A DNA stretch of 64,000 nt from Streptomyces sp. F63 (GTDB lineage Bacteria > Actinomycetota > Actinomycetes > Streptomycetales > Streptomycetaceae): NCBI RefSeq assembly GCF_018070345.1, contig NZ_JAGPXX010000010.1, forward strand, positions 1 through 64,000. Reading direction: 5' to 3'. The notes under the pieces are model-generated. The model saw nothing but the letters and a program-made list of their open reading frames with translations. It ran no database searches and was not told the origin of the DNA. Positions 1 through 9,426 of the stretch are shown here, in pieces. A program made the position numbers and the translations under genes. Each line of letters opens with the position of its first letter. Positions within the stretch are counted from its first letter, which is position 1.

Positions 1-103
1 GGTTCTTGTCCGCCATGGTGTCCAGCACCCACCAGCCGACCAGCCCCAGGACGACGACGAACAGGACGGTGTAGAGCCTGTTGCGCCGCCGGCGGGTCCT
101 CAG
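1..103 (-). CDS. Amino-acid ABC transporter permease, N-terminal fragment (GluD-like)
   Basis: The visible 33 codons give an Arg-rich start (RTRRRRNR) followed by one hydrophobic segment ending in WWVLDTMADKN, which looks like the cytoplasmic lead and first membrane segment of a polar amino-acid ABC permease; the gene runs off the left edge. It follows gluB directly. No ATG, GTG or TTG occurs in this frame near the junction or within the last 27 codons of gluB; the only start-like codon is CTG at 101-103, overlapping the gluB stop as CTGA. The N-terminus resembles the second permease (GluD) of the glutamate system rather than GluC, which normally follows gluB. Assignment rests on a short fragment, so both start and identity are tentative. 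Confidence 0.5.
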   Translation of the reverse strand, partial: MRTRRRRNRLYTVLFVVVLGLVGWWVLDTMADKN

Positions 104-921
104 CTGGTCTCGGTGATCTCGGGCGCGGGCTCGTGCTCGTAGCCGGCCGGGCCGAAGTTGTCCTTGACCGCCTGCTCCCAGGAGCCGTCCTCGACCATCT
201 TCTTCAGCGCGTCGTTGATCTTCTTCTGGAGCTCGGTGTCGCCCTTCTTGAGGCCGATGCCGTAGTTCTCGTCACTGAGGCTGAGCCCGGCGAGTTTGAA
301 CTTGCCCTTGTGCTCGTCCTGCGCGGCGTAGCCGGCGAGGATGGCGTCGTCCGTGGTCAGGGCGTCGACGACCTTGTTCTCCAGGCCGGTCAGGCACTGG
401 GAGTAGCCGCCCTGCTCATCGAGGTCGGCCTTGGGCGCGAGCTCGTTCTTGACGTTCTGCGCGGAGGTCGAGCCGGCGACCGAGCAGAGCTTCTTGGAGT
501 TGAGGTCCTTGGCTTCCTTGATCGACGTCTCGTCGGTCCGGATCAGCAGGTCCTGGTGGGCGAGGAAGTAGGGGCCGGCGAAGCTGACCTTCTCCTTGCG
601 CTCATCGGTGATCGAGTAGCTGGCGACGATGAAGTCGACGTCCCCGCGCGAGATCAGGTTCTCCCGCTCGGCGCTGGGGGCTTCCTTCCACTCGATGTCC
701 TTCTCGTCGTAGCCGAGCTCCTTGGCGACGTACTTCGCGACATCGACGTCGAAGCCGGTGAAGTCGCCGTCCGGGGTCTTCAGACCGAGGCCCGGCTGGT
801 CGAACTTGATACCGACGGTGATCGTTTCGTCGCCGCTGTCACTGCCGCCGCCACAGGCGGTGGCGGTGAGGGCGAGGACGACTGCGGCGGCGGCAGCGGT
901 GCCGGCCTTGCGGAGTTTCAT
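100..921 (-). CDS. gluB: Glutamate ABC transporter substrate-binding lipoprotein
   Basis: A 273-residue family 3 solute-binding protein. The first 23 residues are a lipoprotein signal (Lys/Arg start, Ala/Leu core, lipobox LTATAC with Cys23), then a Gly/Ser-rich linker and a bilobed domain that begins ITVGIKFDQPG and contains the family stretch GFDVDVAKYVAKELGY. It would be anchored outside the membrane and deliver glutamate or related acidic amino acids to the permease. It lies 71 bp downstream of gluA in the same direction and overlaps the start of the permease frame. Substrate is inferred from similarity to Streptomyces GluB and from linkage to gluA and a GluR/GluK-like pair. Confidence 0.88.
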   Translation of the reverse strand: MKLRKAGTAAAAAVVLALTATACGGGSDSGDETITVGIKFDQPGLGLKTPDGDFTGFDVDVAKYVAKELGYDEKDIEWKEAPSAERENLISRGDVDFIVASYSITDERKEKVSFAGPYFLAHQDLLIRTDETSIKEAKDLNSKKLCSVAGSTSAQNVKNELAPKADLDEQGGYSQCLTGLENKVVDALTTDDAILAGYAAQDEHKGKFKLAGLSLSDENYGIGLKKGDTELQKKINDALKKMVEDGSWEQAVKDNFGPAGYEHEPAPEITETS

Positions 922-992
922 GAGCGAACTTCCTCACGGTGATCGGTAACGGGATGTTCTGCCGGGCCGGGCCCAGGGGTGTCGGGCCCGGC

Positions 993-1769
993 TCAGTGGT
1001 GGAGGATCTTCGACAGGAAGTCCTTGGCGCGGTCGCTGCGCGGGTTGCTGAAGAACTGGTCCGGCTCCGCCTCTTCGACGATGCGGCCGTCCGCCATGAA
1101 GACGACGCGGTTGGCGGCGGAGCGGGCGAAGCCCATCTCGTGGGTGACGACGACCATGGTCATGCCGTCCCGGGCGAGCTGCTGCATGACCTCCAGCACC
1201 TCGTTGATCATTTCCGGGTCGAGGGCGGAGGTCGGCTCGTCGAAGAGCATGACCTTGGGGTCCATCGCCAGGGCCCGCGCGATGGCCACGCGCTGCTGCT
1301 GGCCTCCGGACAGCTGGGCGGGGTACTTGTCCGCCTGGTTGGCCACGCCCACCCGGTCGAGCAGCGCACGGGCCTTGTCCAGGGCGGCCCTCTTGTCCGC
1401 CTTCCGGACCTTGAGCTGGCCCAGCATGACGTTCTCCAGCACCGTCTTGTGCGAGAAGAGGTTGAAGGACTGGAACACCATGCCGACGTCGGCCCGCAGC
1501 CGGGCCAGTTCCCGGCCCTCGGCGGGCAGCGGCTTGCCGTCGATCGTGATGGAGCCGGAGTCGATGGTCTCCAGCCGGTTGATCGTGCGGCACAGCGTCG
1601 ACTTGCCGGACCCGGAGGGCCCGATCACGACGACCACCTCGCCGCGCGCGATGGTCAGGTCGATGTCCTGGAGCACGTGCAGGGCGCCGAAATGCTTGTT
1701 GACGTTGTCCAGCACGACCAGTTTGTCCGTAGTGGCCACGGCGTCCTTGGTCACCGGTACTTCGGTCAT
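993..1769 (-). CDS. gluA: Glutamate ABC transporter ATP-binding protein
   Basis: A 258-residue ABC ATPase of the polar amino-acid uptake type. Walker A is GPSGSGKST (residues 50-58), the signature is LSGGQQQR, Walker B with its extension is [13 protein letters not shown], and the switch His lies in [10 protein letters not shown]. It energises uptake through the permease encoded downstream. The ATG at 1769 has GGAG ten bases upstream; a stronger GAGGAGG further out sits before an out-of-frame ATG. It is the first gene of a minus-strand operon gluA-gluB-permease, divergent from the two-component genes, as in the glutamate uptake locus of Streptomyces. Confidence 0.9.
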   Translation of the reverse strand: MTEVPVTKDAVATTDKLVVLDNVNKHFGALHVLQDIDLTIARGEVVVVIGPSGSGKSTLCRTINRLETIDSGSITIDGKPLPAEGRELARLRADVGMVFQSFNLFSHKTVLENVMLGQLKVRKADKRAALDKARALLDRVGVANQADKYPAQLSGGQQQRVAIARALAMDPKVMLFDEPTSALDPEMINEVLEVMQQLARDGMTMVVVTHEMGFARSAANRVVFMADGRIVEEAEPDQFFSNPRSDRAKDFLSKILHH

Positions 1770-1803
1770 CGGCTTCTTGCTCCATCCTCCTCGGTTGCAG
1801 AGG

Positions 1804-1833
1804 ACCCTAGTGAGCGCTGCCGACCAGCGTCAT
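1804..1833 (-). promoter_or_regulatory. Candidate promoter of gluA operon
   Basis: Read on the minus strand, ATGACG at 1833-1828 and TAGGGT at 1809-1804 are separated by 18 bp and resemble a housekeeping (HrdB-type) -35/-10 pair, 35 bp upstream of the gluA start. The intergenic stretch up to the response regulator (1770-2062) would also hold its promoter and any GluR site; none is recognised with confidence. Confidence 0.4.
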
Positions 1834-2062
1834 TACATCTGAGCGGAAATTGAGGATAACGAAACGGCCACGCATGACAGCGGAGAGTAGCGGTCCGGCG
1901 ACAGTCGCCGCATCATGCTTCCGGCCCGCTACCGGGTCCGTAACGATGTCCGCCGGAGAGCCCGTCCTCTCCGCTCATCGGGTACGAATCGGTCTGTATG
2001 CCGGGTCCTGTCCGCGTGGGCCGGCCCACACCGCCGAAGCGCCCGAACCGGAAGGGGGCCCC

Positions 2063-2770
2063 TTGAGACTGCTCCTCGTCGAGGACGACGACCACGTCGC
2101 AGCCGCCCTGTCCGCGGTGCTGACCCGGCACGGATTCGCCGTGACGCACGCCCGCAGCGGCGCGGAGGCGCTCCAGGCGCTGCTCCCCGGCGCCTGCGCC
2201 CCCTTCGGAGTGGTACTGCTCGACCTCGGGCTGCCCGACCAGGACGGTTTCGAGGTCTGCGGCAGGATCCGCAAGCTCACCACCACCCCTGTGATCATGG
2301 TGACGGCGCGCGCCGATGTGCGTTCCCGGATACACGGACTGAACCTCGGCGCCGACGACTACGTCGTCAAGCCGTACGACACCGGCGAACTGCTGGCCCG
2401 CATCCACGCGGTGTTCCGGCGCACGGTCCCCGGCGAGAAGGCCGAGCCGGCCGCCGCCGCCGGACCGGCGCCGGACGCACTGCGGCTCGGGCCGGTACTC
2501 ATCGAACTGCCGACCCGGCGGGTCGCGGTGGACGGCGTGACCGTCTCCCTGACCCGCAAGGAGTTCGATCTGCTGGCCCTGCTCGCGCAGCGCCCCGGCG
2601 TCGTCTTCCGGCGGGAGCAGATCATCAGCGAGGTCTGGCGCACCAGTTGGGAGGGCACCGGCCGCACGCTGGAGGTGCACATCGCCTCGCTCCGCTCCAA
2701 GCTGGCGATGCCCGCCCTGATCGAGACGGTGCGCGGCGTCGGCTACCGGCTCGTCGAGCCGGCGGCCTGA
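2063..2770 (+). CDS. gluR: OmpR/PhoB-type response regulator, GluR-like
   Basis: A 235-residue response regulator. The receiver domain starts LRLLLVEDDD with the acidic pocket, the phosphorylated Asp is in VVLLDLGLPDQDG, and the conserved Lys is in DDYVVKPYD. The C-terminal winged helix ends RGVGYRLVEPA, typical of OmpR/PhoB DNA-binding domains. The TTG at 2063 is chosen because GGAAGGGGG lies about six bases upstream and the receiver fold begins there; the frame stays open upstream to 1850 without family similarity. It is divergent from gluA and 21 bp ahead of a sensor kinase. In Streptomyces the pair next to gluABCD (GluR-GluK) responds to external glutamate, so that role is inferred here. 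Confidence 0.8.
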   Translation: MRLLLVEDDDHVAAALSAVLTRHGFAVTHARSGAEALQALLPGACAPFGVVLLDLGLPDQDGFEVCGRIRKLTTTPVIMVTARADVRSRIHGLNLGADDYVVKPYDTGELLARIHAVFRRTVPGEKAEPAAAAGPAPDALRLGPVLIELPTRRVAVDGVTVSLTRKEFDLLALLAQRPGVVFRREQIISEVWRTSWEGTGRTLEVHIASLRSKLAMPALIETVRGVGYRLVEPAA

Positions 2771-2791
2771 GGCTCACGGGACCGGGCCCGG

Positions 2792-4246
2792 GTGCGCACA
2801 CGACTCCTTCCACTCCTCATCGTCCTCATGGCGGGAGTCCTGCTGGCACTCGGCTTTCCGCTGGCGGCGAGCCAGGCCGCCGCCGAGCAGCAGCGGGTGG
2901 TCGTGGACCGGATCGACGACACCGCCCGCTTCGCCGCTCTCGCCCAGTTCGTGGCGGCCCGGCCGGAAGCGGAGGAGACGGGCGAGACCGGTGAGCCGGA
3001 GGACGCGGGCGGCCGGCGCGCCGCGCTGGCCTCCCGGCTGCAGCGCTACCACGAGCTGTACGGGATCAGGGCCGGGGTCTTCTACCGCGACCGCGAGGCC
3101 ATGGCGGTGGCCCCGGCCGGCTGGAAGGCCGCCGGCGGCGGAGAAGGCGGCCAGGCGTTCCGGGAGGCGCTCGCGGGGCGCCGCAGTCACAACCCGGCGC
3201 AGGTCTGGCCCTGGCAGCGGGACCGGCTCACCATCGCCTCCCCGGTGGTCCACGAGGGCGACGTGATCGCCGTGGTCGTCACCGATTCGCCGACCGGGCA
3301 GATGCGCTCCCGCATCCTCCGCGGCTGGCTGCTCATCGCCGCGGGGGAGTCGGCGGCGATGCTCCTCGCGATCGGCGCCGCCATCCGGCTCACCGGCTGG
3401 GTGCTGAGGCCCGTACGCGTGCTCGACGCCGTCACCCACGACATCGCCACCGGCCGGATGCACTCCCGGGTCGCCGTCTCCGGCGGACCGCCCGAACTGC
3501 GCCGGCTCGCACGGTCGTTCAACGAGATGGCCGAGACCATGGAGGACGTGCTCGAACAGCAGCGCGCCTTCGTCGCCGACGCCTCGCACCAGCTGCGCAA
3601 CCCGCTCGCCGCGCTGCTCCTCCGCATCGAGCTGCTGGCCCTGGAACTCCCGGACGGCAACGAGGAGATCGCCTCCGTCCGAGCGGAGGGCAAGCGGCTC
3701 GCCCGGGTCCTCGACGACCTGCTCGGTCTCGCCCTCGCCGAGCACGCCGACCCGGACCTGCGGCTCACGGACGTCGCGGACCTGGTGGTGGAGCGGGTGG
3801 ACTCCTGGCGCCCGGTGGCCGACCGCGCGGAGGTCGGCCTCCGCTACGAGGGCCCCGCCGGAGCCACCGGCTGGGCCGACCCGGTGACGCTCTCCAGCGC
3901 CCTGGACGCCGTGGTCGACAACGCCCTCAAGTTCACTCCCGGCGGCGGGGACGTCACGGTCGGCGTGGAGGCCGTCGGGGACACCGTCCGCATCACCGTG
4001 GCCGACGGCGGCCCCGGTCTCACCGCCGGGGAACTGGACCGCATCGGCGACCGCTTCTGGCGCAGCAACCGGCACCAGAACATCTCCGGATCGGGGCTGG
4101 GCCTGTCGATCTCCCGCGCGCTGCTGGCCGCCGGAGGCGCCTCCCTCGGCTTCGCGCCCAACGAGCCGCGGGGCCTGCGCGTGACGATCACCCTGCCGCG
4201 GACCGCACCCCCGGACCGTCCGCAGTGGGCGGAGCGCAGGACGTAG
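2792..4246 (+). CDS. gluK: Sensor histidine kinase, GluK-like
   Basis: A 484-residue membrane kinase. One membrane segment near residues 4-22 and a second near 178-200 bracket an extracytoplasmic sensor of about 150 residues, followed by a HAMP linker. The H box is DASHQLRNPL, the N box VDNALKFTPGG, the G1 box ADGGPGL and the G2 box GSGLGLS, so the catalytic core is complete. It starts at GTG 2792, 21 bp after the response regulator stop, and would phosphorylate that partner. Position beside gluA supports a glutamate-sensing role, but the ligand cannot be read from sequence. Confidence 0.8.
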   Translation: MRTRLLPLLIVLMAGVLLALGFPLAASQAAAEQQRVVVDRIDDTARFAALAQFVAARPEAEETGETGEPEDAGGRRAALASRLQRYHELYGIRAGVFYRDREAMAVAPAGWKAAGGGEGGQAFREALAGRRSHNPAQVWPWQRDRLTIASPVVHEGDVIAVVVTDSPTGQMRSRILRGWLLIAAGESAAMLLAIGAAIRLTGWVLRPVRVLDAVTHDIATGRMHSRVAVSGGPPELRRLARSFNEMAETMEDVLEQQRAFVADASHQLRNPLAALLLRIELLALELPDGNEEIASVRAEGKRLARVLDDLLGLALAEHADPDLRLTDVADLVVERVDSWRPVADRAEVGLRYEGPAGATGWADPVTLSSALDAVVDNALKFTPGGGDVTVGVEAVGDTVRITVADGGPGLTAGELDRIGDRFWRSNRHQNISGSGLGLSISRALLAAGGASLGFAPNEPRGLRVTITLPRTAPPDRPQWAERRT

Positions 4247-4291
4247 AACGCGCGCTGCCCGGGCGCGCCCGGAGGGTGCGCGCCGCCGCCC

Positions 4292-5290
4292 TCAGGACTT
4301 CACGGAGCGGTAGTAGCGGCCGGCGCCCTCGTGGAGCTCCAGCGGGTCCGTGAAGACCGCCGTCCGGAGGTCCACCAGCTGCGCCGCGTGGACGTCCCGC
4401 CCGATCTCGTCCCGGCTGTCGATCACGGTGCGCGTGATGGCCTCGGTGAGGCCCGGATCCGTACGTTCGGTGGTGACCAGGAGATTCGCCACCGCGACGG
4501 TCTTCACGGGCTGTCCGCGCTGCACCTCCGGGTAGGCGTCGGCGGGCATCAGCGCGGACCGGTACTGCCAGGAGTCCGGCCCCTGCCGGTGCAGTTCGTC
4601 CACCAGGTCGCCGAGCTGCACCAGCCGGATGGGGAAGCCGTCCGCGAGGTCCGCCACGGCCGTCGTGGGCAGCCCTCCGGACCAGAAGAACGCGTCGATC
4701 CTCCCCTCGCGCAGCATGCCGGGCATCTTGTCGATCCCCACCGGCACCGCGGTGATGTCCGCGTCGGGATCGAGCCCCGCCGCCCGCAGCAGCCGGTGGG
4801 TGATCAGGCTGACACCCGAGCCGGGCTGGCCGATGGCCACTCGCCTGCCGCGCAGTTCCCGCGCGCTGCCGATGTCCGAGCCCCGGGGGACCACGAGCTG
4901 CATGTAGTCGTCGTAGAGCCGCGCGCAGGCCCGCAGTGACGCGGCGTCCCCCGGGTTCACGTCCTGGTACGCGGCCACGGCGTCGGCCGCGGCGATGGTG
5001 AAGTTGGCCCGGCCGGAGACCAGCCGCTGGAGGTTCTGCACCGATCCCTCGCTGGCGCGCAGCCGGACGTCGACCTCCGGAAGGTCCTCCGCGAGCCGCT
5101 CCTTGAGCAGCTTCCCGTAGAGCGAGTAGACGCCCGTGGGGACGCCCGTGCTGAACGTCATCGTGCCCCGCGCGGGCGGATCGTCGCGCACCGGCAGCAG
5201 CCACCACGCCAGCAGCGCCAGCCCCGTGCTGCAGGCGAGCGCGATCAGGGCGGCGCGGCGCTTGCCGATACGGGACGGTGCGGGAGCCAT
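4292..5290 (-). CDS. TAXI family solute-binding protein
   Basis: A 332-residue exported protein: a basic N-terminus, a hydrophobic segment at about residues 13-27 with ALACSTG and WWLLPV, then the TAXI core beginning [16 protein letters not shown] and continuing [14 protein letters not shown] and [21 protein letters not shown] proteins bind small carboxylates, often glutamate-like, for TRAP transporters or as membrane-bound sensors. No TRAP permease genes are adjacent. The segment has a Cys but no clear lipobox, so it may be anchored by an uncleaved helix. ATG at 5290 is preceded by GCAGGA. It converges with the kinase gene 45 bp away, which suggests a part in sensing for the glutamate locus. 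Confidence 0.8.
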   Translation of the reverse strand: MAPAPSRIGKRRAALIALACSTGLALLAWWLLPVRDDPPARGTMTFSTGVPTGVYSLYGKLLKERLAEDLPEVDVRLRASEGSVQNLQRLVSGRANFTIAAADAVAAYQDVNPGDAASLRACARLYDDYMQLVVPRGSDIGSARELRGRRVAIGQPGSGVSLITHRLLRAAGLDPDADITAVPVGIDKMPGMLREGRIDAFFWSGGLPTTAVADLADGFPIRLVQLGDLVDELHRQGPDSWQYRSALMPADAYPEVQRGQPVKTVAVANLLVTTERTDPGLTEAITRTVIDSRDEIGRDVHAAQLVDLRTAVFTDPLELHEGAGRYYRSVKS

Positions 5291-5407
5291 GCGGGCAATC
5301 CTGCCAGCCCGCCCCTGCCGGGACCAGGGGCGTCCCGGACCGGGCTGCCCGGGCTCCCGGAAGCCCGGGGCGGAGCGGGAGCCCGACCCCGTACCCTGGT
5401 GGGCGAG

Positions 5408-6895
5408 ATGAGCGCGAAGACCTACGAGGTGCGCACCTACGGGTGCCAGATGAATGTCCACGACTCCGAGCGGCTCTCCGGTCTTCTGGAGGACGCCGGA
5501 TACGTCCGCGCGCCCGAGGGCGGTGCCGAGGGCGAGGCCGACGTCGTCGTCTTCAACACCTGCGCGGTGCGGGAGAACGCCGACAACCGGCTCTACGGGA
5601 ACCTCGGCCGGCTCGCCCCGGTGAAGGCGAAACGGCCGGGCATGCAGATCGCCGTCGGCGGCTGCCTGGCCCAGAAGGACCGGGACACCATCGTCAGGAA
5701 GGCCCCCTGGGTCGACGTGGTCTTCGGCACCCACAACATCGGCAGTCTGCCGGTGCTGCTGGAGCGCGCCCGCGTCCGGGAGGAGGCGCAGGTCGAGATC
5801 GCCGAATCGCTGGAGGCGTTCCCCTCGACCCTGCCCACCCGCCGCGAGTCCGCCTACGCGGCCTGGGTCTCCATCTCCGTCGGCTGCAACAACACCTGCA
5901 CCTTCTGCATCGTCCCCGCGCTGCGCGGCAAGGAGAAGGACCGCCGGCCCGGCGACATCCTCGCCGAGGTGGAGGCGCTGGTGGCCGAGGGCGTCACCGA
6001 GATCACCCTGCTCGGCCAGAACGTCAACGCCTACGGCTCCGACATCGGCGACCGCGAGGCGTTCTCCAAGCTGCTGCGCGCCTGCGGGGCCGTCGAGGGC
6101 CTGGAACGGGTCCGCTTCACCTCGCCGCACCCCCGCGACTTCACGGACGACGTCATCGCCGCCATGGCGGAGACGCCCAACGTCATGCCGCAGCTCCACA
6201 TGCCGCTGCAGTCCGGCTCCGACCGGGTGCTCAAGGCCATGCGCCGCTCCTACCGCCAGGAGCGCTACCTCGGCATCATCGAGAAGGTCCGGGCCGCCAT
6301 GCCCGACGCCGCGATCTCCACGGACATCATCGTCGGCTTCCCCGGGGAGACGGAGGAGGACTTCGAGCAGACCCTGCACGTGGTCCGCGAGTCCCGCTTC
6401 GCCCAGGCGTTCACCTTCCAGTACTCCAAGCGCCCGGGCACCCCGGCCGCCACGATGCCGGACCAGATCCCGAAGGAGACCGTCCAGGCACGCTACGAGC
6501 GGCTGGTCGCCCTCCAGGAGGAGATCAGCTGGGAGGAGAACGGGAAGCAGACCGGCCGGGTGCTGGAAGTGCTGGTCGCGGAGGGCGAGGGCCGCAAGGA
6601 CGGTGCCACCCGCCGGCTCTCCGGCCGCGCCCCGGACAACCGCCTGGTGCACTTCACGCGCCCGGAGGAGCCGGTCCGCCCCGGTGACATGGTCACCGTC
6701 GAGGTCACCTACGCGGCCCCCCACCACCTCCTCGCCGAGGGTCCGCCGAAGGCGGTCCGGCGCACCCGCGCGGGCGACGCCTGGGAGCGGCGGAACGCCG
6801 CGCCGCCGGCCGCGTCCGGGGTGATGCTCGGCCTTCCCACGGTCGGCGCCCCGCCGCCCGACCCGGCCCCGGCCGCGGGCTGCGCGCGCGACTGA
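5408..6895 (+). CDS. miaB: tRNA-2-methylthio-N6-dimethylallyladenosine synthase
   Basis: A 495-residue radical SAM methylthiotransferase acting at A37 of tRNAs after MiaA has added the prenyl group. The N-terminal MTTase domain opens [11 protein letters not shown] (Cys13) with further cluster ligands in FNTCAVREN and VGGCLAQ. The radical SAM motif is C160-NNT-C164-TF-C167, and a TRAM domain follows from about residue 380. The last 40 residues are a Pro/Ala-rich tail. Start ATG 5408 is preferred; GTG 5399 in frame is possible. miaA lies 0.95 kb downstream in the same direction, so two steps of one modification are near one another. Confidence 0.92.
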   Translation: MSAKTYEVRTYGCQMNVHDSERLSGLLEDAGYVRAPEGGAEGEADVVVFNTCAVRENADNRLYGNLGRLAPVKAKRPGMQIAVGGCLAQKDRDTIVRKAPWVDVVFGTHNIGSLPVLLERARVREEAQVEIAESLEAFPSTLPTRRESAYAAWVSISVGCNNTCTFCIVPALRGKEKDRRPGDILAEVEALVAEGVTEITLLGQNVNAYGSDIGDREAFSKLLRACGAVEGLERVRFTSPHPRDFTDDVIAAMAETPNVMPQLHMPLQSGSDRVLKAMRRSYRQERYLGIIEKVRAAMPDAAISTDIIVGFPGETEEDFEQTLHVVRESRFAQAFTFQYSKRPGTPAATMPDQIPKETVQARYERLVALQEEISWEENGKQTGRVLEVLVAEGEGRKDGATRRLSGRAPDNRLVHFTRPEEPVRPGDMVTVEVTYAAPHHLLAEGPPKAVRRTRAGDAWERRNAAPPAASGVMLGLPTVGAPPPDPAPAAGCARD

Positions 6896-7054
6896 CGGCC
6901 GGCGCGGTGACCGGTCCCAAACCGCGGCGTGACGGTGCGGGCGGTGCCATCCGCCGTCCGGTGCGGCGGCCCGGGCTCCGGCCCGCCGCCCGCCGGACCC
7001 GGTGCCCCGCGCCGCCCCCGGGCCCGGACCGGTCCGCTTGCTAGGGTTCCGGCC

Positions 7055-7771
7055 ATGCTCGTCGCCGCCGCCGTGTGCCCGTGCCCGCCGCTGCTCGTCC
7101 CGGAGGTCGCGGCCGGGGCCGCCGCCGAACTCGACGGACTGCGGGCCGCCTGCTACGACGCCGTCGCCGTGCCGGCCGCCGCCCGCCCGGACCGCCTGGT
7201 GGTGATCGGCCCCGCCGAGCAGGCCGGCCGCGGCCCCCACCCGCAGGGCGCCCCGGGCTCCTTCCGCGGGGTCGGCGTCGACCTCGGGGTGCGGCTCGGC
7301 CCGGCGGACGGCCCGCCCGCCTCCGAGCGTGTCCTGCCGCTCTCCCTGGCGATCGCCGGCTGGCTCCTGGAACGCACCCGCTGGGCCGCGGCCCCGGTGG
7401 AAGGGCTCGGGGTCGGCGAACCGCTGTCCGCGGACCGGTGTGCCGAGGTCGGCCGGGAGATCGCCACGGGCGCCGAGCGTGTCGCGCTGCTCGTGATGGG
7501 CGACGGCAGTGCCTGCCGCTCCGTACGGGCCCCCGGCTATCTCGACGAGCGCGCCACCGGATTCGACGCCGGAGTGGCCCGCGCGCTCGCGGCGGTGGAC
7601 ACGGCGGCGCTGATGGCCCTCGACGAGGAACTCGCCCACGAACTCAAAGCGGCGGGCCGGGCCCCCTGGCAGGTGCTCGCGGGCGCGGCGGAGGGCGCGG
7701 AGCTCAACGGGGAACTGCTGTACGACGAGGCCCCCTACGGGGTCGGCTACCACGTCGCCACCTGGTCCTAG
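7055..7771 (+). CDS. Class III extradiol dioxygenase-like protein
   Basis: A 238-residue protein that starts [18 protein letters not shown], a form found in actinobacterial proteins annotated as class III extradiol dioxygenase (subunit B-like). The fold usually binds non-haem iron through N-terminal histidines; the expected N-terminal HxPP-type pair is replaced here by CPCPP, so dioxygenase activity is doubtful. ATG 7055 is chosen where similarity begins; the frame is open further upstream. It sits between miaB and miaA, an arrangement common in Streptomyces. Actual function is unknown. Confidence 0.7.
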   Translation: MLVAAAVCPCPPLLVPEVAAGAAAELDGLRAACYDAVAVPAAARPDRLVVIGPAEQAGRGPHPQGAPGSFRGVGVDLGVRLGPADGPPASERVLPLSLAIAGWLLERTRWAAAPVEGLGVGEPLSADRCAEVGREIATGAERVALLVMGDGSACRSVRAPGYLDERATGFDAGVARALAAVDTAALMALDEELAHELKAAGRAPWQVLAGAAEGAELNGELLYDEAPYGVGYHVATWS

Positions 7772-7841
7772 CGTCCTCCGCGCTGCCGTCCGCTCCGCCG
7801 GGAGCCGGGGGCGCGCCCCGGATGTTTGCGAGACTGGAGCG

Positions 7842-8780
7842 GTGAAAAGCACAGAAGGCGCGCCCCGAGTGATCGCTGTCGTCGGCCCCACCGCGGCCGG
7901 GAAATCCGATCTGGGCGTCGGTCTCGCCCTGCGGCTCGGCGGCGAGGTCGTGAACGCCGACTCGATGCAGCTGTACCGGGGGATGGACATCGGCACGGCC
8001 AAGCTGACCCCCGCCGAGCGCCGCGGTGTGCCCCACCACCTCCTCGACGTCTGGGACGTGACCGAAACCGCCAGTGTCGCGGAGTACCAGCGGCTGGCCC
8101 GCGCGGAGATCGACCGGCTCCTCGCCGAGGGCCGTCCCCCCGTGCTGGTGGGCGGTTCCGGCCTGTACGTGCGCGGCGCGCTCGACGCCCTGGAGTTCCC
8201 GGACACCGACCCCGCCGTACGGGCGCGCCTGGAGGGAGAGTTGGCGGAGTCGGGCCCCGGCGCCCTGCACGCCCGGCTGGCCACGGCCGATCCCGCGGCC
8301 GCCCGGGCGATCCTGCCGGGCAACGGACGGCGCATCGTCCGCGCCCTGGAGGTCATCGAGATCACCGGCCGGCCCTTCACGGCCAGCCTCCCGGGACCCG
8401 AGCCGGTCTACGACACGGTTCAGATCGGCGTGGACGTCGGACGGCCCGAGCTGGACGCCCGGATCGCCGCCCGCGTCGACCGGATGTGGGCGGACGGTCT
8501 CGTCGCGGAGGTACGGGAGCTGGAGGCCGCCGGCCTGCGCGAGGGCCGCACCGCCTCACGGGCGCTCGGCTACCAGCAGGTGCTCGCCCACCTCGCGGGG
8601 GAGTGCACCGAGGAGGAGGCGCGCACCGAGACGGTACGCGCCACCAAGCGCTTCGCGCGCCGCCAGGACTCCTGGTTCCGCCGGGACCCGCGAGTGCACT
8701 GGCTGAGCGGTGCGGCCGACCGCCGCGGGGAACTCCTGGGGCAGGCGTTGACGTTGGTCGAACGAGCGGTCACAGCCTGA
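7842..8780 (+). CDS. miaA: tRNA dimethylallyltransferase
   Basis: A 312-residue prenyltransferase that adds dimethylallyl to N6 of A37 in tRNAs reading codons that start with U. The P-loop is GPTAAGKSD near the N-terminus, the substrate motif is [17 protein letters not shown], and the C-terminal part keeps RAIGYQQ-like [10 protein letters not shown] and the Arg-rich [15 protein letters not shown]. Start GTG 7842 has GGAG upstream. It follows the dioxygenase-like gene by 70 bp and provides the substrate for miaB. Confidence 0.93.
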   Translation: MKSTEGAPRVIAVVGPTAAGKSDLGVGLALRLGGEVVNADSMQLYRGMDIGTAKLTPAERRGVPHHLLDVWDVTETASVAEYQRLARAEIDRLLAEGRPPVLVGGSGLYVRGALDALEFPDTDPAVRARLEGELAESGPGALHARLATADPAAARAILPGNGRRIVRALEVIEITGRPFTASLPGPEPVYDTVQIGVDVGRPELDARIAARVDRMWADGLVAEVRELEAAGLREGRTASRALGYQQVLAHLAGECTEEEARTETVRATKRFARRQDSWFRRDPRVHWLSGAADRRGELLGQALTLVERAVTA

Positions 8781-8880
8781 TCACGTGATGGCATCGGGAC
8801 GCTCCGCGCGTCCTCAGCGGCCCGGCGGGCGTGCCATCATCGAGCTCTGATCGCATGGTGACGTCGAGTTGGGAGGGCAC

Positions 8881-9342
8881 GTGGCGATGGAGGCCGGCCC
8901 TCGTGACAGATCACACTCCGTGGAGGGCCCCCCGGGGTTCGACGGAGGCCCGGCGTCGCTGGCCCCCGACGGGCCGGAGGACGACGGGACCGCTCCGGAG
9001 GGCGGCGAGTCCTTCCGCGAGATCCGCCCCCAGCGGCGGCTGCGCATCTGGCAGCTCGCGCCGATCGTGGCGCTGGGAGCCCTCGGCTCACTGATGTTCG
9101 CCTTCCCGCTGGCCTTCGCCTTCGGCGACGGCGGCGCGGTCGTCGCCATGCTGGGTCTGCTCATCAGCTGCTGCGCCGCCGGATGGAGTGTGATGGCGGC
9201 CCGCCGGGCGGGGCTCACCTGGCCCGGCCTGCCGGCGCCCGGCTCCGGCGGCCGGCCCGACTGGCGGGTCGCGGCCCTCTACGCCCTGTTCGTCGTCACG
9301 GTGGCCCTGCTCTGCCTGTGGCGCGTCGCCCGGCTCCGCTGA
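8881..9342 (+). CDS. Small conserved membrane protein
   Basis: A 153-residue protein of unknown function. The first 55 residues are hydrophilic and acidic, then come membrane segments near residues 60-80, 83-105 and 130-148, ending in a basic tail. GTG 8881 is chosen because GGGAGGG lies four to five bases upstream; ATG 8887 and TTG 8869 are alternatives. It sits between miaA and dapF in the same direction, a position at which Streptomyces genomes usually carry a hypothetical membrane protein. No motif indicates a role. Confidence 0.65.
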   Translation: MAMEAGPRDRSHSVEGPPGFDGGPASLAPDGPEDDGTAPEGGESFREIRPQRRLRIWQLAPIVALGALGSLMFAFPLAFAFGDGGAVVAMLGLLISCCAAGWSVMAARRAGLTWPGLPAPGSGGRPDWRVAALYALFVVTVALLCLWRVARLR

Positions 9343-9426
9343 CGGGAACCCCGCCCGCCCCTTCCGTCCCGCGAGGTGCGCCCCGGCCGGAGCGGGCGGC
9401 CCGGCCGGAGCCGTAGGATCGGACGG

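Noticed and set aside
4292..8380. A very long open minus-strand frame of over 1300 codons
   Set aside because: Only its last 332 codons (4292-5290) have family similarity and a signal segment; the rest is opposite miaB, miaA and the dioxygenase-like gene and is a high-GC artefact.
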